DNA of 60,499 nt from Bifidobacterium breve (GTDB lineage Bacteria > Actinomycetota > Actinomycetes > Nanopelagicales > Nanopelagicaceae), in the NCBI GenBank assembly GCA_945860245.1, contig CAMAPO010000007.1, positions 1-60,499 on the forward strand. Direction: 5' to 3'. The translations under genes were made by a program, and so were the position numbers. This document shows positions 9,407 to 19,315 of this stretch, piece by piece. Every line of letters starts with the position of its first letter. Positions within the stretch are counted from its first letter, which is position 1. Below the pieces are notes generated by a model. The model worked only from the letters and a program-made list of their open reading frames with translations, made no database searches and had not been told where the DNA came from.

Positions 9407-10581
9407 GATGTGCTTAATCTACGCCGTTCAATCGCCTTTTGTAATTCACCTTTAACTTCCGGGTCGCGTAAAGCGCTACCAAATACATATCCAAGACCAA
9501 CATAGAGAGAGATCAGCGCTGAACCACCATACGAAACAAAGGGAAGAGTAACGCCCACAACAGGTAACACGCTGGTAGCTGATCCAATATTAAGAATTGT
9601 TTGGATCGAAATCCAACTGCCAACTCCTGCACCCACATAGCGCGACATCGGATCTGTGCAGCGGAGTGAAATTTTAAAGATTGAAAAAATTAACGCTGCG
9701 AGCAAGGCAAGTACCGCAAGTGTTCCGAGTAGCCCTAACTCTTCACCGATTACTGCAAAGATAAAATCGGTATGCGCTTCTGCGAGATTGCCCCACTTTT
9801 GACGACTACCGCCCAGACCTACTCCAAAGATTCCACCGCTAGCAAGCCCCAATAAACTATGGGCGGGTTGCCACCCTGCATTCTTGTAATCTTCGGCTGC
9901 AAAAGGATCAAGAACTACTAGGAATCGTTGAGCGCGGTATCCAGCAGTTGCAATTAGAACGGCAAGAGTGATCGCACCTACTGCAACCAGAGAACCTAGT
10001 ACTCGCAATTCAATACCTGAGACAAAGAGTAAACCGCCAAGAATCGCAGCGATCACACAAGTGGTACCGAGGTCGCGACCTAGCATTACTAGCAACATCA
10101 CAAGAACGAAGCCGGGGCCGATCAAGAGAAATACATTTAAGCGCGTCTTTCCACTGCGCTCTTTGTTAGCCAACATATAGCTTGCCCAGAGTATTAAAAG
10201 AAATTTTGCTAACTCACTTGGCTGGATATCTACAAAGGGCAGAGCGATCCAGTTGGTATTTCCATTTACCGTTTTGCCAACACCTGGGATTTGGAGAATT
10301 AAGAGAACTACCGCTGAAAGTAGTAGCCCAAAACGAGCAAGTAGACGCCACTGGGTCAAGGTACGTTGCGAGAGAAAGATTGCTAATGGAATAGAAATCA
10401 CAAAGAAGGTTAATTGGCGCAGCACAATGGCAACTGCGCTACCTCTGGTATCGAGTGCGTGAATAGAAGATGCAGAGAAGACCATAACGAGTCCGATTAC
10501 CGATAACGAAAGTGCGCTAATGGCCAAGATGTAGAAACTATTTACCGGTTTTGCCAGAAATTTCTGGTTATTCGAACTCAT
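9403..10581 (-). CDS. ftsW: SEDS peptidoglycan glycosyltransferase FtsW
   Basis: FtsW is the septal SEDS polymerase that works with FtsI. The 392-residue protein has about ten membrane segments and the SEDS motifs GNTNWIALPFVDIQPSELAKF, LGRDLGTT and FIFAVIGEELGLLG (each visible in part), plus PFVSYGGSALI near the C-terminus. A short charged cytoplasmic tail follows (ERRRLSTS). It lies between murD and murG with 4-nt overlaps on both sides, the canonical dcw position, which favours FtsW over RodA. Confidence 0.96.
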   Translation of the reverse strand: MSSNNQKFLAKPVNSFYILAISALSLSVIGLVMVFSASSIHALDTRGSAVAIVLRQLTFFVISIPLAIFLSQRTLTQWRLLARFGLLLSAVVLLILQIPGVGKTVNGNTNWIALPFVDIQPSELAKFLLILWASYMLANKERSGKTRLNVFLLIGPGFVLVMLLVMLGRDLGTTCVIAAILGGLLFVSGIELRVLGSLVAVGAITLAVLIATAGYRAQRFLVVLDPFAAEDYKNAGWQPAHSLLGLASGGIFGVGLGGSRQKWGNLAEAHTDFIFAVIGEELGLLGTLAVLALLAALIFSIFKISLRCTDPMSRYVGAGVGSWISIQTILNIGSATSVLPVVGVTLPFVSYGGSALISLYVGLGYVFGSALRDPEVKGELQKAIERRRLSTS

Positions 10582-11963
10582 TTGTTCTCCTTTAGCGCTG
10601 CTTTTGCAAATCTATCGCCGCGGTCAGCGTATGAAAGAAATTGATCCATTGATGCGCACGCGGGTGCTAGCAAGACCGTGTCCCCTGCTTTAGCGCGCAT
10701 CTTCGCCGCTCGGACAACTGCCTCCATTAATGAATTATCTGAGCCACCCTTTTCGTACGATTGTGGCGCATCGATATAAACAATTTCTACATCTGGTGCA
10801 TTTGCTCGCAGCTCGGTGGCTATTAATTCACGATCAGCACCAATTAATATCGCAACTTTGATACGAGATTTACAACGCTTTACCAGATCAGCCATCTCGG
10901 CTCCTTTTGCCAAACCTCCTGCAATCCAGATTGCCGAGATAGTCGCCATTAGCGATGCGGCAGCAGCGTGTGGATTGGTGGCTTTGGAATCATTGACCCA
11001 ATTAATTTCATCCCTTGCATAAATATTTTCGATTCGATGGCGACCTAGTTTGAAATTCTGCAAAGCCAGACGTATCGACTCGTGAGAGATGCCCATTACT
11101 CGCGCTAACCCGGCCGCCGCCAAGGCGTTAGAAACGTTGTGCGGAACTGTTGGGATTACATCAACAAGTTCTGCAATCATCGCCGCTTCCTGTGGATCGC
11201 TGACGAAAGCGCGATCGACTAGCAGATCATCAATAACTCCAAGCTCACCTGGACCTGGTGTATCCAGAGAAAAGAACACTTTGCGCCCCTGCCAATTAGC
11301 AGTTCTAGAGAGAACCTCTGGATCATCTCCATTAAATATTCCGGTGCTCGCGCGATCTAATATTGCCAATTTTGCTTGGGCATATTGGGAAAATCCTCCG
11401 TGCCAGTCAACATGATCTTGGGCAATATTTAATATTGACGCTGCCACAAATGTCGCTTCACGCATCCAATGAAGTTGAAAAGATGAGAGTTCTAAAACAA
11501 GTACTTCATAATTTTCGGGGCTTTCTACACTTTCAATGACCGTGGTTCCAACGTTGCCACACGCGATCGCTGAAATACCACCTTCGCGCAGCATCGCAGC
11601 TGCCATCTCAACGGTCGTTGTCTTGCCGTTAGTTCCAGTGAGGGCAATCCAACGTTGGCTTGGGACCAGTTCGGCGCGAATTTGCCAGGCTAGATCTACC
11701 TCGTTTAACAATTCCACGCCAGAGCTCTCTGCTTCGATAATTAAACGATGATCAGATTTCCAACCTGGCGAGACTACTAGCGCATCAAAATTTGCTGCGC
11801 TATATAAATTTGTGCGGGCTACGCTAAAGCCTGCAACTTCAGATACTAGATCGTCAGCTAGTGATATCTGCGCTCCTCGTCTGGCGATCGAGCGAGCGAC
11901 AGCTAATCCAGTAACTCCTGCTCCGAGGATAAGAATCTTCTTATCTGTAAAAGTAGCGGCCAT
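10578..11963 (-). CDS. murD: UDP-MurNAc-L-alanine--D-glutamate ligase
   Basis: MurD adds D-Glu to UDP-MurNAc-L-Ala. The 461-residue protein has an N-terminal Rossmann domain (ILGAGVTGLAVARS), the P-loop TGTNGKTTT, NIAQDHVDWHG in the central domain, and a C-terminal domain with NDSKATNPHAA and LLAPACASMDQF, all diagnostic for MurD. It overlaps ftsW by 4 nt and is 12 nt downstream of mraY. Confidence 0.97.
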   Translation of the reverse strand: MAATFTDKKILILGAGVTGLAVARSIARRGAQISLADDLVSEVAGFSVARTNLYSAANFDALVVSPGWKSDHRLIIEAESSGVELLNEVDLAWQIRAELVPSQRWIALTGTNGKTTTVEMAAAMLREGGISAIACGNVGTTVIESVESPENYEVLVLELSSFQLHWMREATFVAASILNIAQDHVDWHGGFSQYAQAKLAILDRASTGIFNGDDPEVLSRTANWQGRKVFFSLDTPGPGELGVIDDLLVDRAFVSDPQEAAMIAELVDVIPTVPHNVSNALAAAGLARVMGISHESIRLALQNFKLGRHRIENIYARDEINWVNDSKATNPHAAAASLMATISAIWIAGGLAKGAEMADLVKRCKSRIKVAILIGADRELIATELRANAPDVEIVYIDAPQSYEKGGSDNSLMEAVVRAAKMRAKAGDTVLLAPACASMDQFLSYADRGDRFAKAALKENK

Positions 11964-11975
11964 AACGCGCCTTAC

Positions 11976-13034
11976 CTACTGTGTAACCCATTGGGCATAA
12001 AAGAGGCCAAGTCCTAGTGCTACACACAACCCTGCAATGATCCAGAAGCGCAAGACGATAGTTACCTCGCCCCAACCAATTAGTTCAAAGTGGTGTTGGA
12101 GTGGCGCCATCTTAAAGATGCGCTTCCCACCCGTTATTTTAAAGTAAAGAACTTGCAAAATTACGGATGCACTAATGATCACAAAGAGCCCACCTAGTGG
12201 AATTAGTAAGAGTTCAATTCTTAGTGATGTCGCAATACCGGCGAGTGCCCCGCCTAGGGCAAGCGATCCGGTATCTCCCATAAAAATTTTCGCTGGGGAT
12301 GCATTCCACCAAAGAAATCCAGCACACGCGCCAGCTAAAGCAGCAGATAAGACAGCTAAATCAAGTGGATCTCGCACCAAGTAACAGTTAGCACCGGGAG
12401 CAATTGCGCAACTCTGCCCAAACTGCCAAACGCCAATCAAGATATATGCGATAAAAGTCATAACAGCGGCTCCAGTTGCCAGTCCATCTAACCCATCGGT
12501 GAGATTGACGCCATTACTGGTTGCAGTCACCATAAGAACTACCCAGACAATTACCAGACCTGCGCCCAGGACCAGTGATGTATCGCGCACCGTAGAAAGA
12601 TTCTGCGAGATCGGAGTCAATCCATCACCATCTGGAAATTGGATTCCTAGGTAAGCGAAAATTGCCGCGAAGACTACCTGTCCAAGGATTTTCTGTTTTG
12701 CATTTAAACCTAGTGACTTTTGGCGTGAGACTTTCAACCAATCATCTAAGAAACCAACGAAGCCGAGCGCCGCCATTAATCCAAGAACCAAAAGCGCTGA
12801 TGTACTTATTGTGTTCTGAGTAAGCGCATGCGCAATAAAATATCCAACTGCGACGGCAAAGATAATAATTAAGCCACCCATTGTCGGAGTACCACGTTTG
12901 GTGTGGTGTGATGAAGGGCCATCATCGCGAATTATTTGACCATAACCACGTCGCGCAAGGAAGCGAATTAGGATTGGCGTACCGAAGAGCGAGATGAAGA
13001 GTGCAATTGCACCGGAGATTAGAATTTCTCTCAT
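11976..13034 (-). CDS. mraY: Phospho-MurNAc-pentapeptide transferase MraY
   Basis: MraY attaches phospho-MurNAc-pentapeptide to undecaprenyl phosphate to form lipid I. The 352-residue polytopic protein has about ten membrane segments, the N-terminal GTPTMGG motif, the acidic [17 protein letters not shown], and [12 protein letters not shown], which carry the catalytic aspartates, and PLQHHFEL with the HHH-type region. Spacing of 6 nt to murF upstream and 12 nt to murD downstream indicates a single operon. Confidence 0.97.
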   Translation of the reverse strand: MREILISGAIALFISLFGTPILIRFLARRGYGQIIRDDGPSSHHTKRGTPTMGGLIIIFAVAVGYFIAHALTQNTISTSALLVLGLMAALGFVGFLDDWLKVSRQKSLGLNAKQKILGQVVFAAIFAYLGIQFPDGDGLTPISQNLSTVRDTSLVLGAGLVIVWVVLMVTATSNGVNLTDGLDGLATGAAVMTFIAYILIGVWQFGQSCAIAPGANCYLVRDPLDLAVLSAALAGACAGFLWWNASPAKIFMGDTGSLALGGALAGIATSLRIELLLIPLGGLFVIISASVILQVLYFKITGGKRIFKMAPLQHHFELIGWGEVTIVLRFWIIAGLCVALGLGLFYAQWVTQ

Positions 13035-13040
13035 TTTGCT

Positions 13041-14447
13041 TTATCGCTCCCCTTCTTCAAGATTTTCGGACTCTGCTTCAATCAATAAAATTATTTCTGC
13101 AACTATTACTTGTGCGAGTTCTTCAAACTTTTCAGCACGAGAAGCTTTTATCAGGACGACATCTCCAGCGCTCATCTGATGTACTAGTTGCAAAGCTTCT
13201 TCTTTCCTTTCGAAGAGATGGATCTCCGTTGCACTATTCGCGGTCAACTTCGCGGAGTACTCCGGAGCGCCAATACAGACCAAATGATCTATCCCTAACT
13301 CTGAAGCAAGGGTGCCAATATCTGCGTGGCGAGTGATTGAGGACTCGCCGAGTTCATGCATCTTTCCGAGAAATGCCCAAGATTGACCGCCGCGTTCTTG
13401 TGCAAATAGCACCAAGGTACGTAGCGCCGCCTCAGCAGATTCTGGACTTGAATTATAAGAATCATTTATCAAGACGACGCCGCGGAGTTCTTGGATCTCC
13501 ATGCGCCACTTGCTTCGGATATCTGATGTGGAAAGGGCGACTGCGATTTGATCAATAGATGCACCCACTGCAGTCGCGGCAGCCGCGGCAGCAAGGGCGT
13601 TGGCCACTTGGTGCACTCCGACAAGTCGTAGCCCAACCGCGGCACGACCAGCGCTAGTTACTAAATCAAAGTGTGGGCGCCCTTCACGGATCTCAACATC
13701 GGTTGCGCGAACATCTGCTGCGGTAGTCTCACCAAAAGTAATTATCTCCCCCTTATGGAGTGCGCCCATTTGTGGAGTGAAAGCATCATATTGTCCAAGA
13801 ATTGCGATAGCGCCAGGATCAAGTGATGAAATCATTTCAGACTTTGCTTGCGCAACTGCTTCGGCTGATCCGAACTCGCCAATGTGTGCGGTGCCGACTC
13901 TTAACACCATACCAATATTTGGTTTCGCCATCTGGCAAAGAAGAGCAATATCTCCGATGTGACGTGCCCCGATTTCTAAGATGCAGAATTTAGTATTTTC
14001 ATCACATTGCAAGAGGGTGATTGGCGTGCCTAGTTCGTTGTTGAAGTTTCCAGTCGGCGCAACCGTTCTACCTAAATTCTCCAAAATATGCTGCAATAAA
14101 TCTTTCGTCGTCGTTTTGCCTTGCGATCCAGTCAGTGCAATCACCTGTAAGTCTTTCAGCAAGTCTCGCACGTGTGCTGCTAATTTATTGAGAGCTGTCA
14201 GTACATCCGGTACAACGATGCACCGCTCGGATGAGGCTACGCTGACAATTGCAAGTACTGCACCTCGCGTAAACGCATCGGAAATAAAATTGTGCCCATC
14301 ACTCTTCTCACCTTTTAGAGCCAAGAAAATGGATCCTGTCGTAGCTTGGCTAGAATCAAATACTGGGGCCGTAGTTACAGTTACATCTGAGCCCTTAAGT
14401 TCGCCTCCCACAATTTGGGCAATATCTGAAGCCTGTAGCGCGATCAT
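13041..14447 (-). CDS. murF: UDP-MurNAc-tripeptide--D-Ala-D-Ala ligase
   Basis: MurF adds D-Ala-D-Ala to complete the UDP-MurNAc-pentapeptide. The 468-residue protein has the MurF N-terminal domain (GSIFLALKGEKSDGHNF), the P-loop TGSQGKTTTK, GNFNNELGTP (a MurF hallmark), RVGTAHIGEFGS, and DSYNSSPESAEAAL in the C-terminal domain. It overlaps murE by 4 nt. The D-Ala-D-Ala ligase gene (ddl) is not in the window. Confidence 0.97.
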   Translation of the reverse strand: MIALQASDIAQIVGGELKGSDVTVTTAPVFDSSQATTGSIFLALKGEKSDGHNFISDAFTRGAVLAIVSVASSERCIVVPDVLTALNKLAAHVRDLLKDLQVIALTGSQGKTTTKDLLQHILENLGRTVAPTGNFNNELGTPITLLQCDENTKFCILEIGARHIGDIALLCQMAKPNIGMVLRVGTAHIGEFGSAEAVAQAKSEMISSLDPGAIAILGQYDAFTPQMGALHKGEIITFGETTAADVRATDVEIREGRPHFDLVTSAGRAAVGLRLVGVHQVANALAAAAAATAVGASIDQIAVALSTSDIRSKWRMEIQELRGVVLINDSYNSSPESAEAALRTLVLFAQERGGQSWAFLGKMHELGESSITRHADIGTLASELGIDHLVCIGAPEYSAKLTANSATEIHLFERKEEALQLVHQMSAGDVVLIKASRAEKFEELAQVIVAEIILLIEAESENLEEGER

Positions 14448-15940
14448 TGCTTTGCCTCAATCGCCTGTGCCAGAACTAGCCGATCATCAAAATCAAATGT
14501 CTGACCCTTTATCTCTTGACCAAGCTCGTGGCCTTTTCCAAGAACTGCGACAGTATCGCCAGCTGCTGCAATTGATACCGCATATGCAATTGCGCTGGCG
14601 CGGTCTATTACTACCTGTGATGGTTGATCAACATTCACTCCATAGACCATTGCTTCCAGGATTGTTGTTGGATCTTCTGATCTTGGGTTATCACTGGTAA
14701 AGATTGCAATATCTGCATTCTCAATCAAACTCTTACCCATTAAAGGTCGCTTTGATGCATCGCGGTCTCCCCCACAACCCAAAACGGCTATCACTTTTCC
14801 AGATGTAAATTCACGTATAGATTTAAGAACATTGGAAACAGCATCAGGAGTATGTGCATAATCTACAAAAGCGCTGAAATTTTGGCCTACGGAAACTTCT
14901 TCTAACCTTCCGGCCGCCCCAGAAATCTTTGGAACTATGGCAGCGATATCAATTGGATCAACTCCAGATTCGACCGCGATCGCAATTGCCATCAATAAAT
15001 TATCGAAGTTATATCCGCCGCGCAATGAGGTTGTTGTTTCGATCAAGATTCCACCAGAGCCCCGAACTTTCAACTGCACTCGCTTAGAACTTGTATCAAT
15101 CTCAATGTAATGCCAGGTGGCCTTCGGATTTGTCCGCGCCAGGGATATAACTGGGATTTCAGTAGATGCCGCAAGCCTTGCACCGTATGGATCATCGATA
15201 TTGATACAGGCTAAATCTGTCATTGCAAAGTTAAAGAGCGCTGATTTTGCCGCGAAGTAACTTTCCATATCTCCGTGAAAATCTAAGTGGTCCTGTGTCA
15301 AATTTGTGAAGCCAGCAATCGCAAAATATGAACCTTCTAGTCGGTGTAATTGCAACGCGTGGCTTGAAGCTTCAATAACTAAATGGCGCATGTGGCGCTC
15401 TCTCATTACTGCGGCCAGCGCTTGTAAATCAGTAGCCTCTGGGGTCGTGCGTATGCTGCCGAGAATTTCACTACCGATTCGCGTCTCCACGGTGCCAATT
15501 AGCCCACATTCACGACGAGCTGCTTGAAAGATCTGGTGCAATAAAGTCGTTACGGTGGTTTTTCCGTTAGTCCCAGTTATGGCTATGCAATTTAGATCGC
15601 GCATTGGTGCGCTATATAAAAGCGCTGCAATCTGGCCAGCAATCATTCTCGGATCAGCAACGACCAAAATTGGCAGGCCTTTGATTAACTCTGCGCCGGC
15701 AGGATCGGTAAGCACAGCGATCGCTCCACGCTTTTTTGCGCTTTCTGCAAATTCTGCACCATGACGCTTGGCTCCTGGAATAGCGATAAATAAATCCCCA
15801 GGGAGTACATCACCATCGTTATGAGTAACTCCACTGATAGTGAGAGATGCTAATTCCGCTTGGTCAATCGAGCTATCCGCATTACAAGATTGCGCAATTT
15901 TAGCAAGCGTTACCGCTGGAGCGCTAAATGGTCGCATCAT
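14444..15940 (-). CDS. murE: UDP-MurNAc-dipeptide--diamino acid ligase MurE
   Basis: MurE adds the third stem amino acid. The 498-residue protein carries GDLFIAIPGAKRHGAEF, the P-loop TGTNGKTTV, RTTPEATDLQ, SSHALQLHRLEG, NLTQDHLDFHG, and a C-terminal TSDNPRSEDPTTI. The DNPR motif is typical of the meso-diaminopimelate-specific enzymes, so a DAP-type wall is the likely case. It overlaps ftsI and murF by 4 nt each. Two ATG codons stand in a row at the start. Confidence 0.97.
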   Translation of the reverse strand: MMRPFSAPAVTLAKIAQSCNADSSIDQAELASLTISGVTHNDGDVLPGDLFIAIPGAKRHGAEFAESAKKRGAIAVLTDPAGAELIKGLPILVVADPRMIAGQIAALLYSAPMRDLNCIAITGTNGKTTVTTLLHQIFQAARRECGLIGTVETRIGSEILGSIRTTPEATDLQALAAVMRERHMRHLVIEASSHALQLHRLEGSYFAIAGFTNLTQDHLDFHGDMESYFAAKSALFNFAMTDLACINIDDPYGARLAASTEIPVISLARTNPKATWHYIEIDTSSKRVQLKVRGSGGILIETTTSLRGGYNFDNLLMAIAIAVESGVDPIDIAAIVPKISGAAGRLEEVSVGQNFSAFVDYAHTPDAVSNVLKSIREFTSGKVIAVLGCGGDRDASKRPLMGKSLIENADIAIFTSDNPRSEDPTTILEAMVYGVNVDQPSQVVIDRASAIAYAVSIAAAGDTVAVLGKGHELGQEIKGQTFDFDDRLVLAQAIEAKQ

Positions 15941-17778
15941 CGCTTCTTTTCACTTGCCTGTGCAACTTTAACTTCAGAATCTTGGTTTTGCTTCTTAAGC
16001 AATTCCCTCTGCGTTAGCGCTACTGGCAGAACCTTGGTTCCTGTTGGAGCGACATGTTCGGATTGAAGAACGAAAGTCATAACCTTTTTAAAGACTGGGC
16101 CACCTAGTGAGCCGCCATAATAAGCGCCTTTAGGATCTTGAATAGTTACACTTATTACATACTTCGGCGCATCTGCAGGTGCAAAGCCGATAAAGGATGC
16201 CGTGTAACCGCTATAGCAAGCACAATCTGAGTTGTGGCGCATTGCAGTACCAGTTTTACCAGCAACTCGATAACCCGGAATCGCAGCACTAGGCGCAGTA
16301 CCTTGCCCCGACACAACTGACTCCATCATTATCCGTAATTGCTTGGCGGTCTCAGCGCTGATAACTCGCTCATTGAAGCGAGATACAGAAGCGGTGTACC
16401 TTCCTGATGAATCAGTTGTTCCGGCGATCACGGTTGGGGAAACTCGGACGCCATTATTAGCAATCGTTGCGAAGATACTTGTGGCCTGCATCGCCGTTAA
16501 CGCATAACCTTGACCAAATGCCACAGTTGGAGCGGTGGTTCCAGACCAATCGCTGACGGGCCGGAAGAGCCCGGCAGATTCACCAGGTAAACCTGACCCA
16601 GTGGATTTTCCAATTCCAAATTTAGATAGATAGTCGTGCAAAGTATCATTAGATAACATCTCACCAATTTTTATCGTTCCTGTGTTGGATGAGACTGCCA
16701 AGATTCCTGAAGTTGTTAAATACTGAACAGGATGAGGATCGTGATCGCGGAAAGTATCTCCACCGCGTTTGATTGAGTAAGGGACTTTCAAAACCGTTTC
16801 TGGAGTGATCTTCTTCTCTTCCAGCGCTGCTGCCAGAGTCATAACTTTTCCAGTCGATCCTGGCTCATAGACATCTTGCACCGATGGATTGCGCATTTGC
16901 GCTTCTGTGACTTTCTTAGTGTTATTTGGGTCAAAAGTCGGCGCAGTTGCATGTGCCAAGATCTGTCCTGTTTTGGGATCCATAACGATAACGGTGCCAC
17001 TTGAGGCGCGAGCTTTTCTTACCGCTTCTTGAATTGCATTTGCTGCGACCCATTGCACGTCGCGATCAATGGTCAATCGAATAGTTGTTCCTTTTTTGGC
17101 GGCAATTATCTCGTTTTGTGATCCAGGAATTTCCGCTCCTAAGCCACGCGCGTATGAATATCGGCCATCGGTGCCAGTGATTGTGGAGTTCATACTTGAT
17201 TCAATTCCGGTTGCGCCAATGCCGTCTTGGCGCACAAAACCAACCAGCGATGAAACTAGAGAACCGGATGGATATTCGCGGATGTAATTTCTCTCAGAAA
17301 AGAAACCAACAATTCTTTTGTCAAAGTTCTCTTTGCTCAATGATGCGTTAAATGAGTCAATTGCGGCGCTTAGATCACGCCAAACTGCCGGTTTAGCGCT
17401 CCTTGTAACCAATGCGTAACGCTTGGTTCCTGTGATTGCGCTCTGAACTTGTGCCACCGTCATACCCAGATAAGGAGCAGCAAAGTTAGCTGTCCTACCT
17501 GCATCGGTAATTAAAGTCTGATCAACCACAATATTTATCGCAGAGACGCTACGGGCGAAAGCTATTCCATTGATATCGGTAATTTCACCCCGCGCTGCTG
17601 GAATTCCACGAGTTAATTTCATCTCATTCGCAGCTTTAGCGCGATAATCGCTGGCCTGAACGGCTTGAATTTGAATGAGTCGGGCGGCAAATAACAGGAA
17701 GAATATAAAGATAAAAATAACTAGAGCGCGGATTCTAGAAGTGGCGAGATTTAAATTACCCACGTTTGATCTCTCCAT
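15937..17778 (-). CDS. ftsI: Septal penicillin-binding protein FtsI (PBP3)
   Basis: FtsI is the class B transpeptidase that crosslinks septal peptidoglycan with FtsW. The 613-residue protein has a short cytoplasmic end, one membrane segment (about residues 16-36), the dimerisation domain (RGEITDINGIAFA), and the transpeptidase motifs SxxK in EPGSTGKV, SxN in SSNTG and KTG in VAGKTGTA. The annotated ATG at 17778 overlaps ftsL by 23 nt. A GTG at 17763 lies 7 nt after GGAGAG and is an equally good or better start. No PASTA domain is present at the C-terminus. Confidence 0.95.
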   Translation of the reverse strand: MERSNVGNLNLATSRIRALVIFIFIFFLLFAARLIQIQAVQASDYRAKAANEMKLTRGIPAARGEITDINGIAFARSVSAINIVVDQTLITDAGRTANFAAPYLGMTVAQVQSAITGTKRYALVTRSAKPAVWRDLSAAIDSFNASLSKENFDKRIVGFFSERNYIREYPSGSLVSSLVGFVRQDGIGATGIESSMNSTITGTDGRYSYARGLGAEIPGSQNEIIAAKKGTTIRLTIDRDVQWVAANAIQEAVRKARASSGTVIVMDPKTGQILAHATAPTFDPNNTKKVTEAQMRNPSVQDVYEPGSTGKVMTLAAALEEKKITPETVLKVPYSIKRGGDTFRDHDPHPVQYLTTSGILAVSSNTGTIKIGEMLSNDTLHDYLSKFGIGKSTGSGLPGESAGLFRPVSDWSGTTAPTVAFGQGYALTAMQATSIFATIANNGVRVSPTVIAGTTDSSGRYTASVSRFNERVISAETAKQLRIMMESVVSGQGTAPSAAIPGYRVAGKTGTAMRHNSDCACYSGYTASFIGFAPADAPKYVISVTIQDPKGAYYGGSLGGPVFKKVMTFVLQSEHVAPTGTKVLPVALTQRELLKKQNQDSEVKVAQASEKKR

Positions 17779-18175
17779 TTGCTAAGGCCTGCTCTGCCGC
17801 ATCCAAATTAAGGAAAACCAGCGAATTTGAGGGACGCATTCCTAGCGATTGCGCCTTAGCTGCTAAAGCTTCTGGAGATGAGGCAGCTTCGATCTGGCGG
17901 TTAATTGCTTCGCGTTGATCTGCTACAACTTTTGCTTCGGCTTTTAATTCAGAAAGCGTAAAAGCATCTTGCGCCAAGAGAATATTTACGGCAAGCAGTA
18001 TCAGTAGCCCAACTCCTGCAACTGCTGATAGGAAAGTTGCAAAGAATCGATGAGTTGCTTGTGTTCCTTCTGAAACACTTGGTACTAATTTTAGAAATAC
18101 TTGAACTGATTTTTCTGTGATTTTTTGAAACGGCACACGAGGCGCTTTTATCGCAGTTGAATTTAGAAGCGCCAT
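17756..18175 (-). CDS. ftsL: FtsL-type septum protein
   Basis: A small bitopic protein between rsmH and ftsI, the constant place of ftsL. The 139 residues comprise about 45 cytoplasmic residues, one membrane segment (FLSAVAGVGLLILLAVNILLA in part) and a coiled-coil-like extracytoplasmic region (ELKAEAKVVADQREAINRQIEAA in part). It ends with LGMRPSNSLVFLNL, a motif shared by actinobacterial FtsL proteins. Sequence conservation of FtsL is low, so the call rests on topology and position. It starts directly after the rsmH stop. Confidence 0.85.
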   Translation of the reverse strand: MALLNSTAIKAPRVPFQKITEKSVQVFLKLVPSVSEGTQATHRFFATFLSAVAGVGLLILLAVNILLAQDAFTLSELKAEAKVVADQREAINRQIEAASSPEALAAKAQSLGMRPSNSLVFLNLDAAEQALANGEIKRG

Positions 18176-19132
18176 TTATGCCGCCACCTTTTCAATTGCA
18201 CGCAGACGCACGGAGGCTGAACGCGGATTCGTCGCTAACTCTTGATCTGATGGTGTTTCTCCAGATTTTGAAACAAGGGCAAATTTGGCGGCAAATTCTG
18301 GAAGGTCAACTGGCAAATTTCTTGGACTCTTAGAAGTTGATCTTTCAACGAATATCTCTTTAACAATGCGATCTTCTAGTGACTGGAAGGAGAGAACAAC
18401 TACACGCCCTCCGATAGTTAACAGATCCAGCGCAATCGGCAGAGCGCGAGTAATCGCTCCGAGCTCATCATTTGCTTCGATACGTAGCGCCTGGAAAGTG
18501 CGCTTCGCCGGATTTCCTCCAGTGCGACGCGTTGCGGCAGGAATACTCTCTTTAACTAATGCAGCTAATTCTTGTGTTGAGTTAAGCGGGGCTTTCGCGC
18601 GTGCTTTTACTATGTTTTCAACAATGCGGGTTGCAAATTTCTCTTCACCAAATGTGCGCAATATCTTTACCAGCGCACCGGGTGCATAGGTATTAACGAT
18701 CTCTGATGCCGTGATTCCACGGCTGCGATCCATTCGCATATCAAGTGGTGCATCTTGGGAGTAAGAAAAGCCGCGATCGACTTCATCTAGTTGCATTGAA
18801 GAGACTCCAAGGTCAAATAAGATGCCATTTACTTCGTTAATTCCATGCGCTGCAGCCACTTCACCAAGCTGATCAAAGATCGCGTGTGCACTCTTGAAGC
18901 GATCACCAAAGCGAGCAAGTCGTGCACCGGCACGGTCGAGTGCGATCTGATCGCGGTCAATTCCAATTACGGTAAGAGATGGGAATTTTTCAAGAAGTGC
19001 TTCGGTATGGCCGCCTAAACCAAGAGTGCAATCAATGATTACTGGTTTTTTATTTAGCAAGATAGTTGGAGAAAGTAGTTCAATGCAACGTTCTAGCATT
19101 ACAGATATATGTTGCGCACTTGCATTGTTCAT
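18176..19132 (-). CDS. rsmH: 16S rRNA (cytosine1402-N4)-methyltransferase RsmH (MraW)
   Basis: RsmH methylates N4 of C1402 in the decoding region of 16S rRNA. The 318-residue protein shows HISVMLERCIELL, the SAM motif DCTLGLGGHTEALL, GIDRDQIAL, FDLGVSSMQLD, RGFSYSQDAPLDMRMD and VLSFQSLEDRIVK, which together are diagnostic. Its leader contains the structured mraW-type RNA and an AT-rich stretch with GGGGGAG before ATG 19132. It is followed immediately by ftsL. Confidence 0.97.
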   Translation of the reverse strand: MNNASAQHISVMLERCIELLSPTILLNKKPVIIDCTLGLGGHTEALLEKFPSLTVIGIDRDQIALDRAGARLARFGDRFKSAHAIFDQLGEVAAAHGINEVNGILFDLGVSSMQLDEVDRGFSYSQDAPLDMRMDRSRGITASEIVNTYAPGALVKILRTFGEEKFATRIVENIVKARAKAPLNSTQELAALVKESIPAATRRTGGNPAKRTFQALRIEANDELGAITRALPIALDLLTIGGRVVVLSFQSLEDRIVKEIFVERSTSKSPRNLPVDLPEFAAKFALVSKSGETPSDQELATNPRSASVRLRAIEKVAA

Positions 19133-19185
19133 CTACTCCCCCATTTCCTTATCTTGTTAATTTAATTGTTAACTCTTTTTTAACT

Positions 19186-19291
19186 CATCTCTCATCTCTG
19201 GTCACCGCCGGCCGACGGATCTAACGAAAGTGACACCGGGGAAGGGGTGTCACTGCCGGCTTTAGGTCGGCGGTGGCCACAAATGAGAGCG
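19186..19291 (-). ncRNA. mraW-type structured leader RNA between mraZ and rsmH
   Basis: The minus-strand transcript has a long outer stem: the arms at about 19266-19289 and 19189-19216 share CTCTCAT..TGG.CACCGCC..CGAC complementarity. Inside is a perfect 9-bp hairpin, AGTGACACC (19229-19237) with GGTGTCACT (19246-19254), closing a loop that reads CCTTCCCC in the RNA. A self-complementary GCCGGC occurs on both sides (19207-19212, 19255-19260), so alternative pairing is possible. The element is much more GC-rich than its flanks and ends about 57 nt before the rsmH start. An mraW RNA motif at exactly this place is known from Actinobacteria as a predicted cis-regulator. I identify it by position and architecture, not by a covariance search. 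Confidence 0.8.
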
Positions 19292-19315
19292 CTATTAAGT
19301 TTTTATTTAGTTGTT

